NCBI GenBank assembly: GCA_905147135.1
Contig: LR990048.1
Coordinates: 4,076,563 to 4,140,562 of the forward strand
Length of the DNA: 64,000 nt
Direction of reading: 5' to 3'
Source: Blastobasis lacticolella
Taxonomy: Eukaryota > Arthropoda > Insecta > Lepidoptera > Blastobasidae
The first letter of the stretch is position 1. Every line of letters starts with the position of its first letter. Positions 25,231 through 36,649 of this stretch are shown piece after piece. Below the pieces are notes generated by a model. That model was not told the origin of the DNA and made no database searches. It worked only from the letters and a program-made list of their open reading frames with translations. A program made the position numbers and the translations under genes.

Positions 25231-26639
25231 GATATACGCCAAAATAATTATGCATTATTTCTACATGGGGATTATGTGGGATAAAATTAAAAACGATTTA
25301 AATATCACTTTCGTATAATTAAGTAACAAAATAAGTACTCACTACACATAGTATTCTGGCAGCGTTGCAACAAATGTTACAAAATTGTATTGTATATTTA
25401 CCTAATTATAGTAAGTACCTCATTTAAAAGAACGTTTTAAATAAATATTATTACTAACAATGAAAGGATTATATCCTAAATTAAAATAATAATAAATTTA
25501 CTTAACTCACTCTTTATAGTCATCGTTGTATTTATACAACGTATAAAGAAAAGCAAATATGAGTAAATGATAAGGTGTTCATGACAATATTCGGGCATTT
25601 AAAAATAATTTTAAAATAAAGCTTAATAAGAAATTTTAAACATGTTTGCATCTTCTTCATTCATTTTATTCTAGTAGCAGTTGTACATTGTAAACTCTGT
25701 TATAGGTAACAGATAATGTCCAATTCCGTTGCTATTTCGCTTATAAATAAATAGCCACATACTTATATATTATAATTTGACGATGTTCTATCACATTATG
25801 TTTATGGAAGGTGGTACAATCTCTGCCCTGCCGATAAACACTGGTGGCTTATAAAATATTTATATTACACTTACTAGGACGACTTTTCTCACTGATTCAT
25901 TTGGGTACGTTTTACTAATAACACATTTTGAATCAACTTAGAATATTATCAAACAATTGGAATAAGTTATTCTTTTATAGTTTATTACTGTAACTATATC
26001 TAGAGTATTATCTACCTATAAGTATATCACTGTAAATGATCACAGATCATTATATTTTGAGTGATTTGATGAATAGTACAAAAATGCATTTCAAACAGTT
26101 TTAAAATGTATACATTCACAAGTACCTAGTAGTATTATACCTATTTGTCATTATCATTGTCAAAGTATTTAACAACCAGCTTACTAATACACTTCTTGTA
26201 TAATAAATATAAAATTGGTGTATCGAATTCGATACACACAAGGTGTATTCGTTAGTACCTACTCGTATAGCGGTAGTGGTACATTTTAATCTAAAGTTCT
26301 TAAGGCTCTTGCTTATTTACGTGGAATTCGACAAAACAAATGCTGGTCTGCATTTTCGATACATGAATCGTGGGCGACAGTTATCGCTTATCATCATGTG
26401 GGCCGACTGTTTTTAAATCCGCCGACTTTTTATATCAAAATAACTAGACTTTTTTTGAAGATTTAATAAGTAGGTATTTATACAGGCCAACGATTTTGAC
26501 ATAATTAGTCTGAGAAAGTACAGTATAAAGAAAGCCTTCGCTTCACTCCTCTGTCAAAAACAGTGCATCAGAGCAATTTGTGATGTTGACTCATTAACGT
26601 CGTGTTTATTTCGCTATCATAATCTGTTAACAGTCCCGA

Positions 26640-27304
26640 GTATATACACCTACGAGGTATGTGTATTTGTAAAAAGCCACCTGTACTTATTCACTAAAGT
26701 CTCAGAAACAACTGCCTTCGATACAAGGTTTCCTGATCGATTGGTGGTCCCTTCCCAGTCAACCACACTCTACAGCAGAAATAGTTACTCAATGGCAATT
26801 AAAATTTATAACCGCCTCGACAATAATTTGAAATTATTGCCAATAATTATATTTAAACATAAATTTAAAAAATGGTTGATTCAAAGTTGTTTTTACAGTG
26901 TTAATGAATTTTTTGAGTCATTTGAGCGCGGACGTTAAAATTAGGATGTAACCCAATAACAATAACATATTAGTTATGTAAAATTAATTAACTATTGGGG
27001 CAATAATAATTTAAATAATTTATTAAAGCTGATTGACATATTTATTGTAATATTTTAACTGTTGTGACAATTTTGATTTATATAATTTATTAATTATGAT
27101 TGACATATATATTATATGGGAAAATAGTGTTGTGAAATTGAGATTTATAAGTTATGAATTTTGTTGCTGAAATTACTCGAATTAATTTAATTTAATTGAA
27201 ATATTGCATGCCAGATTCTGGTAAAGTGTGTGAAGCGAAAATATTAATTTTAACAACTATTGTATACCACATTTGAAGCAATAAATAATATTCTATTCTA
27301 TTCT
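26640..27304 (+). pseudogene. LINE 3' fragment with C-terminal RT remnant
   Basis: A reading frame at about 26690-26938 gives LYSRNSYSMAIKIYNRL...KKWL...CFYSVNEFFESF, the extreme C terminus found in Jockey/CR1-like ORF2 proteins. It is followed by an AT-rich 3' UTR and ends in ATTCTATTCTATTCTT (27289-27304), a short repeat tail. 5' truncation removes nearly the whole element. Confidence 0.6.
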
Positions 27305-28037
27305 TTACAAAGGTATTTATAATTAAGCCTACATTCAATCAAAGTTACAAAGATAAACACAGCGCACAAACTTCTGTGCTGTAGCAAGCTAGCCGTGCAA
27401 GTTACGTGAAATAAATTAAAAATGAGAGTAATGTAATTAGAGATACACGAGAGAGTTCATATTACAAGTGTGATAATGAATAATTTTACTAATTCGGTCA
27501 GTCGTTTGTTTACCTTTTCTGTAACTTGGTATGAAAGACGGAATTTTTTCTGCGACTCTCGGTAATATTAATTTGTGAGATAATTATTGTTATTATTATT
27601 TTCCTTTAATTTCGTACCTGTTGCTTGATATACGTGGAAATGTATTTTAGCATTAATTATTAGGAGGCACCTCCTGTAGAATGTCGACCTCTGAAGCACC
27701 TTAACCTAGCGTCGACATTGAGTATTGAAAAACCTTTATGATAACTGTTAGCTAAATATGTTTAGGTCCTAGAATCTACAATAAAGCATTAGAAAGCGCG
27801 CAAGATAACTTTGTTCGCAGCTGAAAATGGAAGTAAAAACAAATAACCAACAGGAACAACTCCCAACAAAAATTGTATTGTGCAGACTGATCTTGTGCGT
27901 ACTCTACTAACTAAAATATGTCAGGAAATAGGTCTCAGATTGCGGCCTAAGCATTTTGACATTGATGAGTCGGGGAGAGAGCCAATGGCTTACGAGGGGA
28001 AGATGCAGCAGACACGCGAAGTGAAGAATAAGGAGTA
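27305..28037. other. Intergenic stretch without recognised gene
   Basis: AT-rich. A short open frame at about 27865-28035 (VQTDLVRTLLTKICQEIGL...) runs up to the LTR element and stops at the TAG made with the target duplication; it reads like protein, but I cannot place it. Confidence 0.3.
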
Positions 28038-28196
28038 TGTGGTTTAAGTTTAATACTAGTAAGAGGGTTTTGAACGGTCTTCGACCACGTGACCGAAGCG
28101 TTCGAGCTGTCACTTTTGTAACGGACTGATCTAAAATTGAATACACAAGTTTTACAATTTATAATGTTTTATTTAACTGTTTTGTAACGCGATACA
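28038..28196 (+). repeat. 5' LTR of the Ty3/gypsy element
   Basis: Differs from the 3' LTR by about three bases (TT versus CA at positions 6-7, and GGACTG versus GGATTG). It is short for the family. Its last base is the A of the gag ATG. Confidence 0.9.
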
Positions 28197-29436
28197 TGGC
28201 GCAGCCTATTACATCGACAATGTCGATGTTCAACCTACCAGAAAAGTTAAATGTGTTGGGGAATCTGTCCGAAAATTGGAAAGCATTTGAGCAAAGCTTA
28301 AAAATATATTTGGTGGCGTCCGGTTTGGACAAAAGTGCAGGTGTGAGGCAAGTGGCGATATTATTGAATGTTATTGGTGAAGATGGTATTAAAATATTCA
28401 ACAATTTTGCATTGTCAGAAGACGAGAAGACCGAATTTGAAAATGTAATGACTAAATTTAGAGAATACTGTGAGCCGAAGAAAAACGTGTTACACTCAAG
28501 GTTTCTTTTTTACAACAGAAAGCAGGAGGAAAGTGAACCATTCTCTCCTGGCAGGAGGAAAGTCAACTCATCCTGACTGATGTGAAACGATTAGTTAAGA
28601 GCTGTAAATTTAAAGCAGAAGATGAGGCCGTGCGTGACAGACTGGTGTTAGGCACCAGTGATTTAGACACTCAAAAGAATATCGTAATAGAGGGCGATGC
28701 GGATCTGGATACTGTTATTACAAAGTTGCGACTTGCTGAATTAGGAAGGCATCAAGCTGCAGAGGTTCAGGGCACAGTCAATAAGGTTGACAGGGTGGTT
28801 GAAAAAAGTAGACCTAGTAAACCTAACATGGTACATAATAACATGGTAATAAAGTGCAAATGGTGTGGAGGACAGTACGAAAGGAAAATTGAACTATGTC
28901 CAGCTCGAGGTAAATTATGTACCAAATGCAACCGATACAACCATTTTGCTTCAGTGTGCCGTAGCAGATTTGTGAAAGCTATTGCAGATAGTAATCTACA
29001 AAGCCAGGAAGATAGTGATGGTGAATTCTACTGTGGCAGTGTTCAGAAGGTATGTTCTATAGAATGGACACAAGTATTATTAATAGAAGACACCAAAAGT
29101 GTCAGGTTTAAGCTAGACTCAGGTTCAGATGTTAATTTAATTCCTTTAAGCATTTATCAAATACTTAAACAAAGGAAAAACTTGCAGTTGGAATGTTGTA
29201 AAAGTAACCTATATGCTTACAACAAGACAGGTATTAAAGTATATGGCTCTGTATTGTTGGAAGTCAAATTAATAAATAAATGTTACTTTATAGAATTTGT
29301 TGTAACAGACTCTCAGTTTCAATCAACCCTTGGCAGAGACACCTGTACAATGCTAGGTTTAGTTGTAAGGAAACATGTTAATGAAGTTGACTTATTGGCT
29401 AATGACATTGTTGCAGATAATCCAAGGAAAAGATAA
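28196..29436 (+). pseudogene. gag and protease region, frameshifted
   Basis: The gag ATG is 28196, exactly at the LTR/internal border. The first frame ends at 28576 after a short tandem duplication of GGCAGGAGGAAAGT that shifts the frame; the product continues in a second frame from about 28565 to 29436. That second part has a zinc-knuckle-like cysteine/histidine cluster (CKWCGG...CPARGKLCTKC...NHFASVC, about 28855-28970) and an aspartic protease active site FKLDSGSDVNLIP (about 29105). Non-functional without the frame. Confidence 0.85.
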
Positions 29437-29442
29437 TTAGTC

Positions 29443-30207
29443 TTGAAGTATAATGATGTATTTACTGGTACGGGGAGATTTCCTGGTGAGTGCCAGATAC
29501 TTTTAAAACAGGGGTCTGTACCAATCTCAAAGCCACCTCATCGTGTCCCTCTAAAACTAAAAGAGAAGTTTAAGTCTGAACTTGATAGATTATGTCAAAA
29601 AGGTGTTATTTCAAAAATGGATAAAGCTACAGAATGGATCAATAGAATTGTAATAGTTGAGAAAGACCAAACTGCAATTCGTGTGTGCTTAGACCCTAGG
29701 AATCTAAACAAATGTATTCTTAAGAAATATTTTGAGATACCAACTATAAATGACCTTAAATTTAAAATTTCTGGGGCAAAGTATTTCTCAGTTCTAGATT
29801 TAAAAGAGTATTTTTGGCAAATTGGTCTTTCTGAAACTAGTAGACAGATTTGTACTTTCTCAACAGTTTTTGGTACATACAATTTTAACGTTTTGCCATT
29901 TGGATTAGACATATCTGCTGAAATATTTCAAGAAAACTGTGAAAATTGTTTTAAAGAGATTGAAAATACATTTATTTACATTGATGATTTCCTAATATAT
30001 GGCAAAACACAAGAGGAACATGATGTGGCTTTAGAGAAAGTGTTAATGAGAGCACGAGACATAAACATAAAATTTAACTTAAAAAAATTTCAGTATCTCC
30101 CTGAAATAGTAAAGTATTTTGGTCATGAGATAATTGGCGGTTGCTTGATGCCTGACAAGAGTAAGATTAAAACTATAATGGATTATGATTCACCCTCAGA
30201 TAAGTAA
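29443..30207 (+). pseudogene. Reverse transcriptase domain of the Ty3/gypsy element
   Basis: Contains RVCLDPRNLNKC, FSVLDLKEYFWQI (first catalytic Asp), NVLPFGL and YIDDFLIYG (YIDD catalytic box, about 29980). Separated from the protease frame by TAA at 29434-29436 and closed by TAA at 30205-30207, in the place where the frame otherwise continues into RNase H, so both are disabling point changes. Confidence 0.9.
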
Positions 30208-31200
30208 AGTCTACAAAGGTTTCTGGGTATGATAAATTATATGAGAGATTATATCCCAAGATTGTCAGAGTTAACCAGCCCCCTACGAGAACTTTTAAAG
30301 AAAGATGTTGTGTTTCAGTGGGGTAAGGCCCATGAAAAGTGTATTGAGGAAATAAAAAATATTCTTGTGAGTCCACCTGTGTTAAGAAATTTTGATCCCA
30401 AGCAACCATTAACTATTCAGACAGACAGTTCCAAAAATGCAATTGGTTGTGTTTGGATGCAATATAAACAACCCGTTGCATTTGCATCTAAAAGTCTTAG
30501 TAAAACTGAATGTGAGTACGGTCAAATTGACAAGGAATTTTTAGCCATTCTATTTGCTTGTAAAAAATTCCATTATTATATATATGGCAGGCATACCGTA
30601 GTCCAAACAGATTACCAACCACTGGTTGCATTGATGAAAAAAGAAATGTATTCAATTGCATCTCAAAGATTGCGTAAGATTAGAATAAAACTTCATTTAT
30701 ATGACATTGATGTACAGTATGTACAGCTGATAGCAGATGCTATTAGCAGAGCTTCATCAAAAGCTGAGACTAGTACACTTGAACAGTCGTTGGACTGTGT
30801 CGTTCATACTGTGAATGTGAATGACAGCTTTCTCATAGAGATTACTAAAGCCTCAGGTAAAGATGCAACACTATCCAAGCTAATAGAATATTATAATAAT
30901 GGATGGCCTACGAATATTGATTATGTTGCAGATTTTGTCAAACCTTATTGGAAATTTAAAAATAATATTGTAGTTGAAAATGATATTGTGTATTTAGATC
31001 ACAGGATTATAGTTCCCTCATCTCTTGAGAAAGCTGTCATGGAAAAAATACACTCTTCACATTTTGGCATAACTAAAACACTAGGTAGAGCCAAATCACT
31101 ATTCTTCTGGCCTGGCATGAAAAGCAATATAATGGATACTTTAAGTAAGTGTCGTTTATGTGAAAAATACAGTGCTAAGAAAGTAAAGGAATCCTTATAA
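30208..31200 (+). pseudogene. RNase H and integrase zinc-binding region
   Basis: Starts FLGMINYMRDYIP, the usual RT-connection sequence, then the RNase H motifs TIQTDSSKNAIG and KEFLAILFACKKFHYYIYG and VQTDYQPL. The H-H-C-C zinc-binding motif of integrase (HSSHFGITKT...CRLCEKY) is near 31050-31170. Ends in a TAA at 31198, just before the integrase core. Confidence 0.88.
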
Positions 31201-32129
31201 TTAGATGAAACTACGCCATCCCTCCCTTATAATAAAGTGGGGTGTGACTTTCTAAATTATGATAATGAAAACTATCTAGTAGTGGCGGACTACTATACCA
31301 AATGGTTTGATCTGATAAAGGTTAATTCCATGACTGCTACAAATGTTATAAAAGTATTAAAACCATTATTTGCTACTCATGGTATACCAAGCATTCTCAG
31401 AGCTGACAACATGCCATTCAACTCTATTGAATTTAAAAACTTTGCAAAGCTGTATAAATTTTCTATTATTACATCTAGCCCTCTGTATCCAAATTCAAAT
31501 GGATTTGTTGAAAAATATGTTGGTATAGCTAAAAATTTGTTAAGAAAATGCAAGGATGAGAATTTAGACATAGACTTAATTATGTTAGAATATAGGAATA
31601 GCCCAGTGTTAGCTTCACCATATTCTCCAACTCAATTGTTGTTTAGTCGTTTGACCAAATCTATATTGCCAATACACAACATTTTGCTTGCTCCAAAAGT
31701 AGAAATATTTTAAATAAAAATAATTATGATAACACTGCCAGACATTACAATTATACCTTGGAAAAAGGGCAAGATGTTGTGTATCGCAAAGAAAATGTGT
31801 GGTTACCAGCCAAAATAGTGGACCTTCACGGTTCACCTAGGTCTTACTTGATCCGAGATAAACAGGGTTCTATATTAAGGAGAAACTCTTCACAGTTGAA
31901 GCCATCAGCGACTTCCAAGCCATCAGATGTTCCTATTATGTTGCCTAGACAATGTACCATTCCCTTTGAGGATGGGGGCTTTCAGGAGTCACCTTTGGAT
32001 TCAGAACTGAGTAAGGATCCTGAACCTTTGAGTAACTGTGAACGTAGGCCAAAACGTTTTATAAAGCCTTCAGCATATCTTAAAGACTATGTTACAGACT
32101 TATCGCATGAGGGGGAAGATGTGGCATAA
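31201..32129 (+). pseudogene. Integrase core and C-terminal region
   Basis: The core carries VVADYYTKW (first Asp), LRADNMPF (second Asp) and SNGFVEKYVG (Glu), so the D,D,E triad is still present. The frame stops at 31711-31713; the C-terminal part (ENVWLPAKIVDLHG, SYLIRDKQGS) goes on in another frame from about 31720 and ends at TAA 32127-32129, inside the 3' LTR. Confidence 0.85.
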
Positions 32130-32278
32130 GTTTAATACTAGTAAGAGGGTTTTGAACGGTCTTCGACCACGTGACCGAAGCGTTCGAGCTGTCACTTTTG
32201 TAACGGATTGATCTAAAATTGAATACACAAGTTTTACAATTTATAATGTTTTATTTAACTGTTTTGTAACGCGATACA
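32120..32278 (+). repeat. 3' LTR of the Ty3/gypsy element
   Basis: 159 bp, TGTGG...CGATACA, followed by GAGTA. The last pol frame ends ten bases into it. Confidence 0.9.
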
Positions 32279-32283
32279 GAGTA

Positions 32284-33355
32284 GGAAAGCGGATAGTGGC
32301 AGAAATCGTGATAGATGCTTAGCTGATAAAGATGATGGCTCCAGTAAATAAAACTAGTATAGTATTAATTATTACCTTTACGATTGGTTTTTCCGAAACA
32401 AAGTTTAAAGTGTTATAACTATGTAGCTAATTCTTAGACGGATAAGTACACACAAACTCGTATCTGCTTACTAATATTAGAGGAAAGTTTGAATGAGTGT
32501 TATGGAGGGTAATCTACGAAACTGCTGAACCAATTAAGAAAATTCTTTCGCTAACAGGAAGCTACACTATTCTCGCGAGTCATAAGGTTCGATTCCAGAA
32601 AAATAATAAGGTACTGCGAGATAGTTGAATGTTTACAGAGATCCGAAGCGTGTGGGTGAACACCGGGGGGTACGGAATGTTTTTCATTTGGTTTCTACAT
32701 AGTGGCGCCCTCTATTGGTGTCCAAGGTAAACGTTTACCAGCAGAACGTTGTGATTCGTGACGTAGCTAAAACATGTTGTCTCGTTTCACTTTGTATCTG
32801 TTCCAAGAGTTTCATCGTAAGAGTACGAGATGGAGCTGGGTACGTGGTTGTTGTATTTTCCAGCTATTTAAGTGGTGATCTGATGGTTGGAATCACATGG
32901 ATGGTTGTGTGAAGTGACAAAATATAAATGGGTATATCAAGGAGAATTTGAAAATAGCGTTAGTGAAGGTAAATAGATATAGCGATATGCTCGCACAGTA
33001 TGGGCACTTGAGGTTAATTAAACTGTGTTGCATCGTCACAAGCGGTAAAGCGTTCTAACCTTTAAAGTTCTTCTTCTATTACTTGTATCATCCAAAATAC
33101 ATAACTTTCTATGAGAAGGTCATCTAATGCTTCTTCCCGGTTGTACCCAATGGGTACGACCCGGAAGATTCCAAGAGATTTTCATACTTAATTTTTTAGA
33201 TAACCTTACGCAGGCAATGCGAAAACGCACAGATGAATTCGTCAAATTGTAAATCAGAGGGCACGGCAGCCCGACCCAAGTCAAGTCGATAAGTACGGCC
33301 GCACTCCCTTTTCTCGAAACAACTCAACGCAATTTCGAACTCTTTATGTATGTCT
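32284..33355. other. Intergenic stretch without recognised gene
   Basis: No coding frame with family resemblance. A small inverted repeat (CTTCCCGG...CCGGAAG around TACCCAATGGGTA) lies at 33130-33168. Confidence 0.3.
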
Positions 33356-33359
33356 TACT

Positions 33360-33529
33360 AGGCCTTGCCACATACAAAGCTCGGCGCGAGCGCGGCGTGA
33401 GCGCGGTGCGATAGTTGCTAGGCAACCATCGCGCGGCGCGTTATTTGCTAGGCAACCATCGCGCCGCGCGATGGTTGCCTAGCAAATAACGCGCCGCGCT
33501 CGCGCCGAGCTTTGTATGTGGCAAGGCCT
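33360..33529. mobile_element. GC-rich palindromic MITE
   Basis: Ends AGGCCTTGCCACATACAAAG and its exact complement at 33510-33529. The arms continue through CGGCGCGAGCGCGG and GTTGCCTAGCAA units; the left arm has one extra copy of a block with GTTGCTAGGCAACCATCGCG, which makes a bulge. GC content jumps sharply against the AT-rich flank. Confidence 0.65.
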
Positions 33530-33759
33530 TAAATGTACCTACACACTGTATATTATAAATTACATGTTTCTACCTATCGGTTTATAAAATGTTGTTTATG
33601 GATGTTTTAATATATCGCCACTCACTCATGGACTGACTGACAGACCTATGGATCATTGATAATGAAAATGGAAATGAAAATGTATTCATTGTATTAGGAT
33701 TACGTTAATTAATCTCTTTTCAAAAGTCAAAAATATAACGGAAAACAAAGGGAAGTTAT

Positions 33760-35243
33760 CGAGCTCATCCAGGTAGGAGGCGACGCATGCAGACCGATCA
33801 GCGCGTACGAGGACTTACTCCGGCGAGACACCGGGCACCGATACGCGCCACGCACATGATTTTTCCAAAAAATTATGCAGCTACCCTCGTCCGAAATTTT
33901 CCCGTCCAAGATCATTCCATCGCCTGACAACGTACTACGAGTCCTGACCTGCCTCACCGAGCCAACCCTCCATCCCCGAGCCCAACCCTCCATCCCCGAG
34001 CTCCACTACCGGCATTGCATCTCGCCGGTAGAAATTTTCCCTGCAGATCTAGGAGTCTAGGAGTTCTCAGGTAGATATATTACACACCACCGCCGACACA
34101 ACACCTCGCCGGCAAAACCCTACCGCGTCGCTCACATCCGCGTCGCGCGCCACCAAAGAACGCAGTCGGCAGAACACCAGCCGACACCAAGCTGCTCAGC
34201 CGCGCCGCCTTCACCAGCGTCGTGCCCCAGCATCACCGCGCCGCAAGAACACCCGCGCCGCGAACGAAACCACGTCGCAAGATACCAACCCGCCACCGCG
34301 TCGCACACCTCGCACACCGCGCCAAACACCAACAGCGCCGCACGTAACTATTGCGTACGCTTGCACCCGGATACGGGCACGGGCGTCTGCTCGCGGGCGT
34401 CGAGCTGGGCACCCCTCAAAGGGCTCCACCCGGCCTGATTGCACGCGCCGAGGACGTTCGTACCGTTTGCGGGTGTAAACGTGCGCCATAAAAACCCACG
34501 GGTATCAGGAAACCCCCGCAAAATATTTTCCGCTGCCGCCTACCGCAAACAATCTCCATCTCGCTCGCACCCGTGATACGACTGCAGTGTATCGCTCGCA
34601 CACACACACTGCATCGCTCGCACATCAGAGTGACCACAAGATCGCGGGTGATTATTATCACCTACAATGGAGGAAGACGAAGTGTTCTCCACGCCGCCGT
34701 CGTCTGCCCCCCTGACCCCCGTGGAGAAGGACTACCCTCCACTGCTACCACCAACAGCGGCTGCCGCTGTAAAACGCGGCAAGCAGCAAATCCGAAAAAG
34801 TCGTAACGTCACGGTCCGAGACATTACAAACTCGGAAGCGCCGCTACGCAACCTTGAGTCCATGGAGGACATAAAAAGCGCCCTCCGTGTCGAAACCTCC
34901 GCCAAGGTCACCCGTTTAACGTCCGAGCCGGACGTAACAACTGCTCCCGTCACGACGACTACAAACCCGACCGTTGCGACTGCATCGCAAGCCACCCGAT
35001 CTTCCCGTAAGGCCCCGGAGAAGGGGAAACCTGCCGGAAGCCAGGACGGCGCCACTGCTCCCAACAGCGTGCTTAGCACGCAGGATACTCGCGTGATTCC
35101 GGGACGAGGAGCGATACCGAAGCCCCGAATCGCCATATTAAAAAACTCGGAAATACCCGCACGAGCCGCCCGCACGTGTAAAGAAAGCGCAACACCGGCG
35201 CCACCTCCGACTTTGAAAGTGAAAGGCAATAATAATACTTAAA
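33760..35243 (+). other. GC-rich island, probable 5' part of a non-LTR retrotransposon
   Basis: An abrupt block of GC-rich sequence, with CpG-rich repeats of CGCGTCGC and CACCGCGCC, enclosed by AT-rich DNA. It contains one long ORF (34667-35242) and ends sharply in AATAATAATACT at 35228-35239. A long GC-rich 5' UTR plus ORF plus A-rich tail looks like a LINE 5' region joined directly to a tail, i.e. an internally deleted or non-autonomous derivative. No RT is present. Confidence 0.45.
34667..35242 (+). CDS. 191-codon ORF, Pro/Ala/Thr-rich, possible LINE ORF1 N-terminal piece
   Basis: ATG at 34667 (context CCTACAATGG), no stop for 191 codons, TAA at 35240. Begins MEEDEVFSTPPSSAPLTP and is rich in P, A, T, K and R with no transmembrane segment, signal peptide or zinc knuckle. 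Low-complexity starts of this kind (PPSSAP...) are familiar from ORF1 of R1/Jockey-type elements in moths; that is recollection, not proof. The last residues (GNNNT) are coded by the AAT tail, so the protein is cut off there. The minus-strand ORFs in the same place are by-products of high GC. Confidence 0.4.
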   Translation: MEEDEVFSTPPSSAPLTPVEKDYPPLLPPTAAAAVKRGKQQIRKSRNVTVRDITNSEAPLRNLESMEDIKSALRVETSAKVTRLTSEPDVTTAPVTTTTNPTVATASQATRSSRKAPEKGKPAGSQDGATAPNSVLSTQDTRVIPGRGAIPKPRIAILKNSEIPARAARTCKESATPAPPPTLKVKGNNNT

Positions 35244-36645
35244 CTGATGATCTAGAACTTATTTGATCTCATTTATAAAGATATCTTTCTCACTTGACAA
35301 ACAAAAAACTACTGTTAGCTTGGTTCCACCTTAGGTCTCATATACTTTTACGGAAGAGTCACAAGACTTAACAAATTTTTACATAAAAATGTTTTTTGAT
35401 CGGATTTGGAATTGTGCGATAACTCTCTTTTGCACCGGACCTCTTGCTCACTTGACCACTTTATTTGAAGCAGTCAGGCGCATTCCGTAGGACCGTAACC
35501 GATGCTTGTTTGCCAACTTAGTGGCAGCAGTTAAAAAACTTTTTATTACCAAAAGGACTTTGTATCTGATTATAATTTATTTGATTACCACACTATCAGG
35601 TGGTAGGACGCTGTCAAGATAAGGTACCCAGAGCAATTACAGATATAATAATTGCGTCTTACTCCTCACAGTGACAATGCACCTGCGGTTCTACGTTATT
35701 TGTTTTACATTTAAATGTATGAATCTAAGATGTTAGTTTGTCACTGCGTACAAGTAAAAGTAAACAAGCAGGTTTTGCAGTACCCGAATTGGCAACACTG
35801 GCAATAGTTTGGCTTTTCCATTAGAATGAATATTGCATTTAGCTAATAGGTTTACAGCATACGATCATGATGACATACATATCTCAACGCTCGTCACGAA
35901 CGCACGTCGGTTTACAGTGCAGATACAAACAATATGGACGTAACATCACCTGAAAGAAAAAGTATAAAATTAATGTGAACGTGAAAATACTGTGAAAGTG
36001 AATATTAATAAAAACATCTCTTTAAATTACATGTGAAGCTGTGTTGTGTAATATTTTAGTATTCGTGTGTAGTGAAGAAGTTCAGAATCAGTGTACCGTT
36101 TTACAAATATATCAGTATTCGTCAGTTCTGTTGTACTGACTGCTAACAACCGAGTGAGTTTACGAGTTTTCGCTTCTATATATTATTCCTTCTAGACTTG
36201 TTATGATGAGTTATAGCTAGCTGAGTGCCTACCGCTCACGTTTTGAACGTATAACATTCAGGCTGACAGCTCCGTATTATAATTTATGTTGTGTTTGTTA
36301 TTGTATTATTTGGCTAATAAAAAAATATTATTAACTTAAACCTACCAGAATAGGTTGCAGGATTGAACTCTACTGTTTTCCGTACTTCTATATTACCCCT
36401 ACTTATGTCTCTCTTTCTATACTCGTACTACACCGATTTCTTTCTAGCTTTTACAGCCGATTACAGCTATACCTACACGGTGTATCTATTTTTTGTTACT
36501 GCTACTCAATGACTAACGAGCACAGCCCGTCTGGTGATAAGCAGTAACTTTGATTTGTCATGTATGATATACGCATAATGTAATAATTTACGAACCAATA
36601 AATTTATACTCTTACATAACATTATAAGTTAAAATTGCTTTCCGC
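35244..36645. other. Intergenic stretch; possible upstream exon of gene B
   Basis: No coding frame recognised. A donor-like CCGAGTGAGT at about 36150 follows 150 bp without obvious repeat character, so a non-coding 5' exon of gene B could lie here; gene B needs one because its ATG exon starts at a splice acceptor. Speculative. Confidence 0.25.
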
Positions 36646-36649
36646 AGCT

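Larger units (their letters stand above)
1..26296 (+). repeat. Segmental duplication, block A (partner 39854-51634)
   Basis: Position 1 aligns with about 39854 and the match runs, with insertions and deletions, through gene A and its 3' flank to about 26296, where it aligns with about 51634 (last shared stretch is the AGCGGTAGTGGTACATTTTA region). Introns, UTRs and intergenic DNA match as well as exons, so this is a DNA-level tandem duplication, not retroposition. Block A is much longer only because of private insertions. The true left end is outside the window. Confidence 0.9.
28038..32278 (+). mobile_element. Ty3/gypsy LTR retrotransposon, full-length but disabled
   Basis: Two 159-bp direct repeats (28038-28196 and 32120-32278) beginning TGTGG and ending CGATACA, with the 5-bp target duplication GAGTA at 28033-28037 and 32279-32283. 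Gene order is gag, protease, RT, RNase H, integrase, which defines Ty3/gypsy (Metaviridae). A purine tract GAGGGGGAAGA (about 32109) precedes the 3' LTR, and TGGCGCAGCC directly after the 5' LTR is the primer-binding-site position. At least four stops or frameshifts break gag-pol. Confidence 0.92.

Noticed and set aside
28038..32278. Possible endogenous retrovirus with envelope gene
   Set aside because: No envelope frame exists between integrase and the 3' LTR; it is a plain Ty3/gypsy retrotransposon.
32715..32912. 65-codon ORF, VSKVNVYQQNVVIRDVAK...
   Set aside because: No family resemblance and no splice or promoter context.
34132..34489. Overlapping minus-strand ORFs (66 and 92 codons)
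   Set aside because: High GC reduces stop codons; composition is biased (R, C, G, V) with no family pattern.
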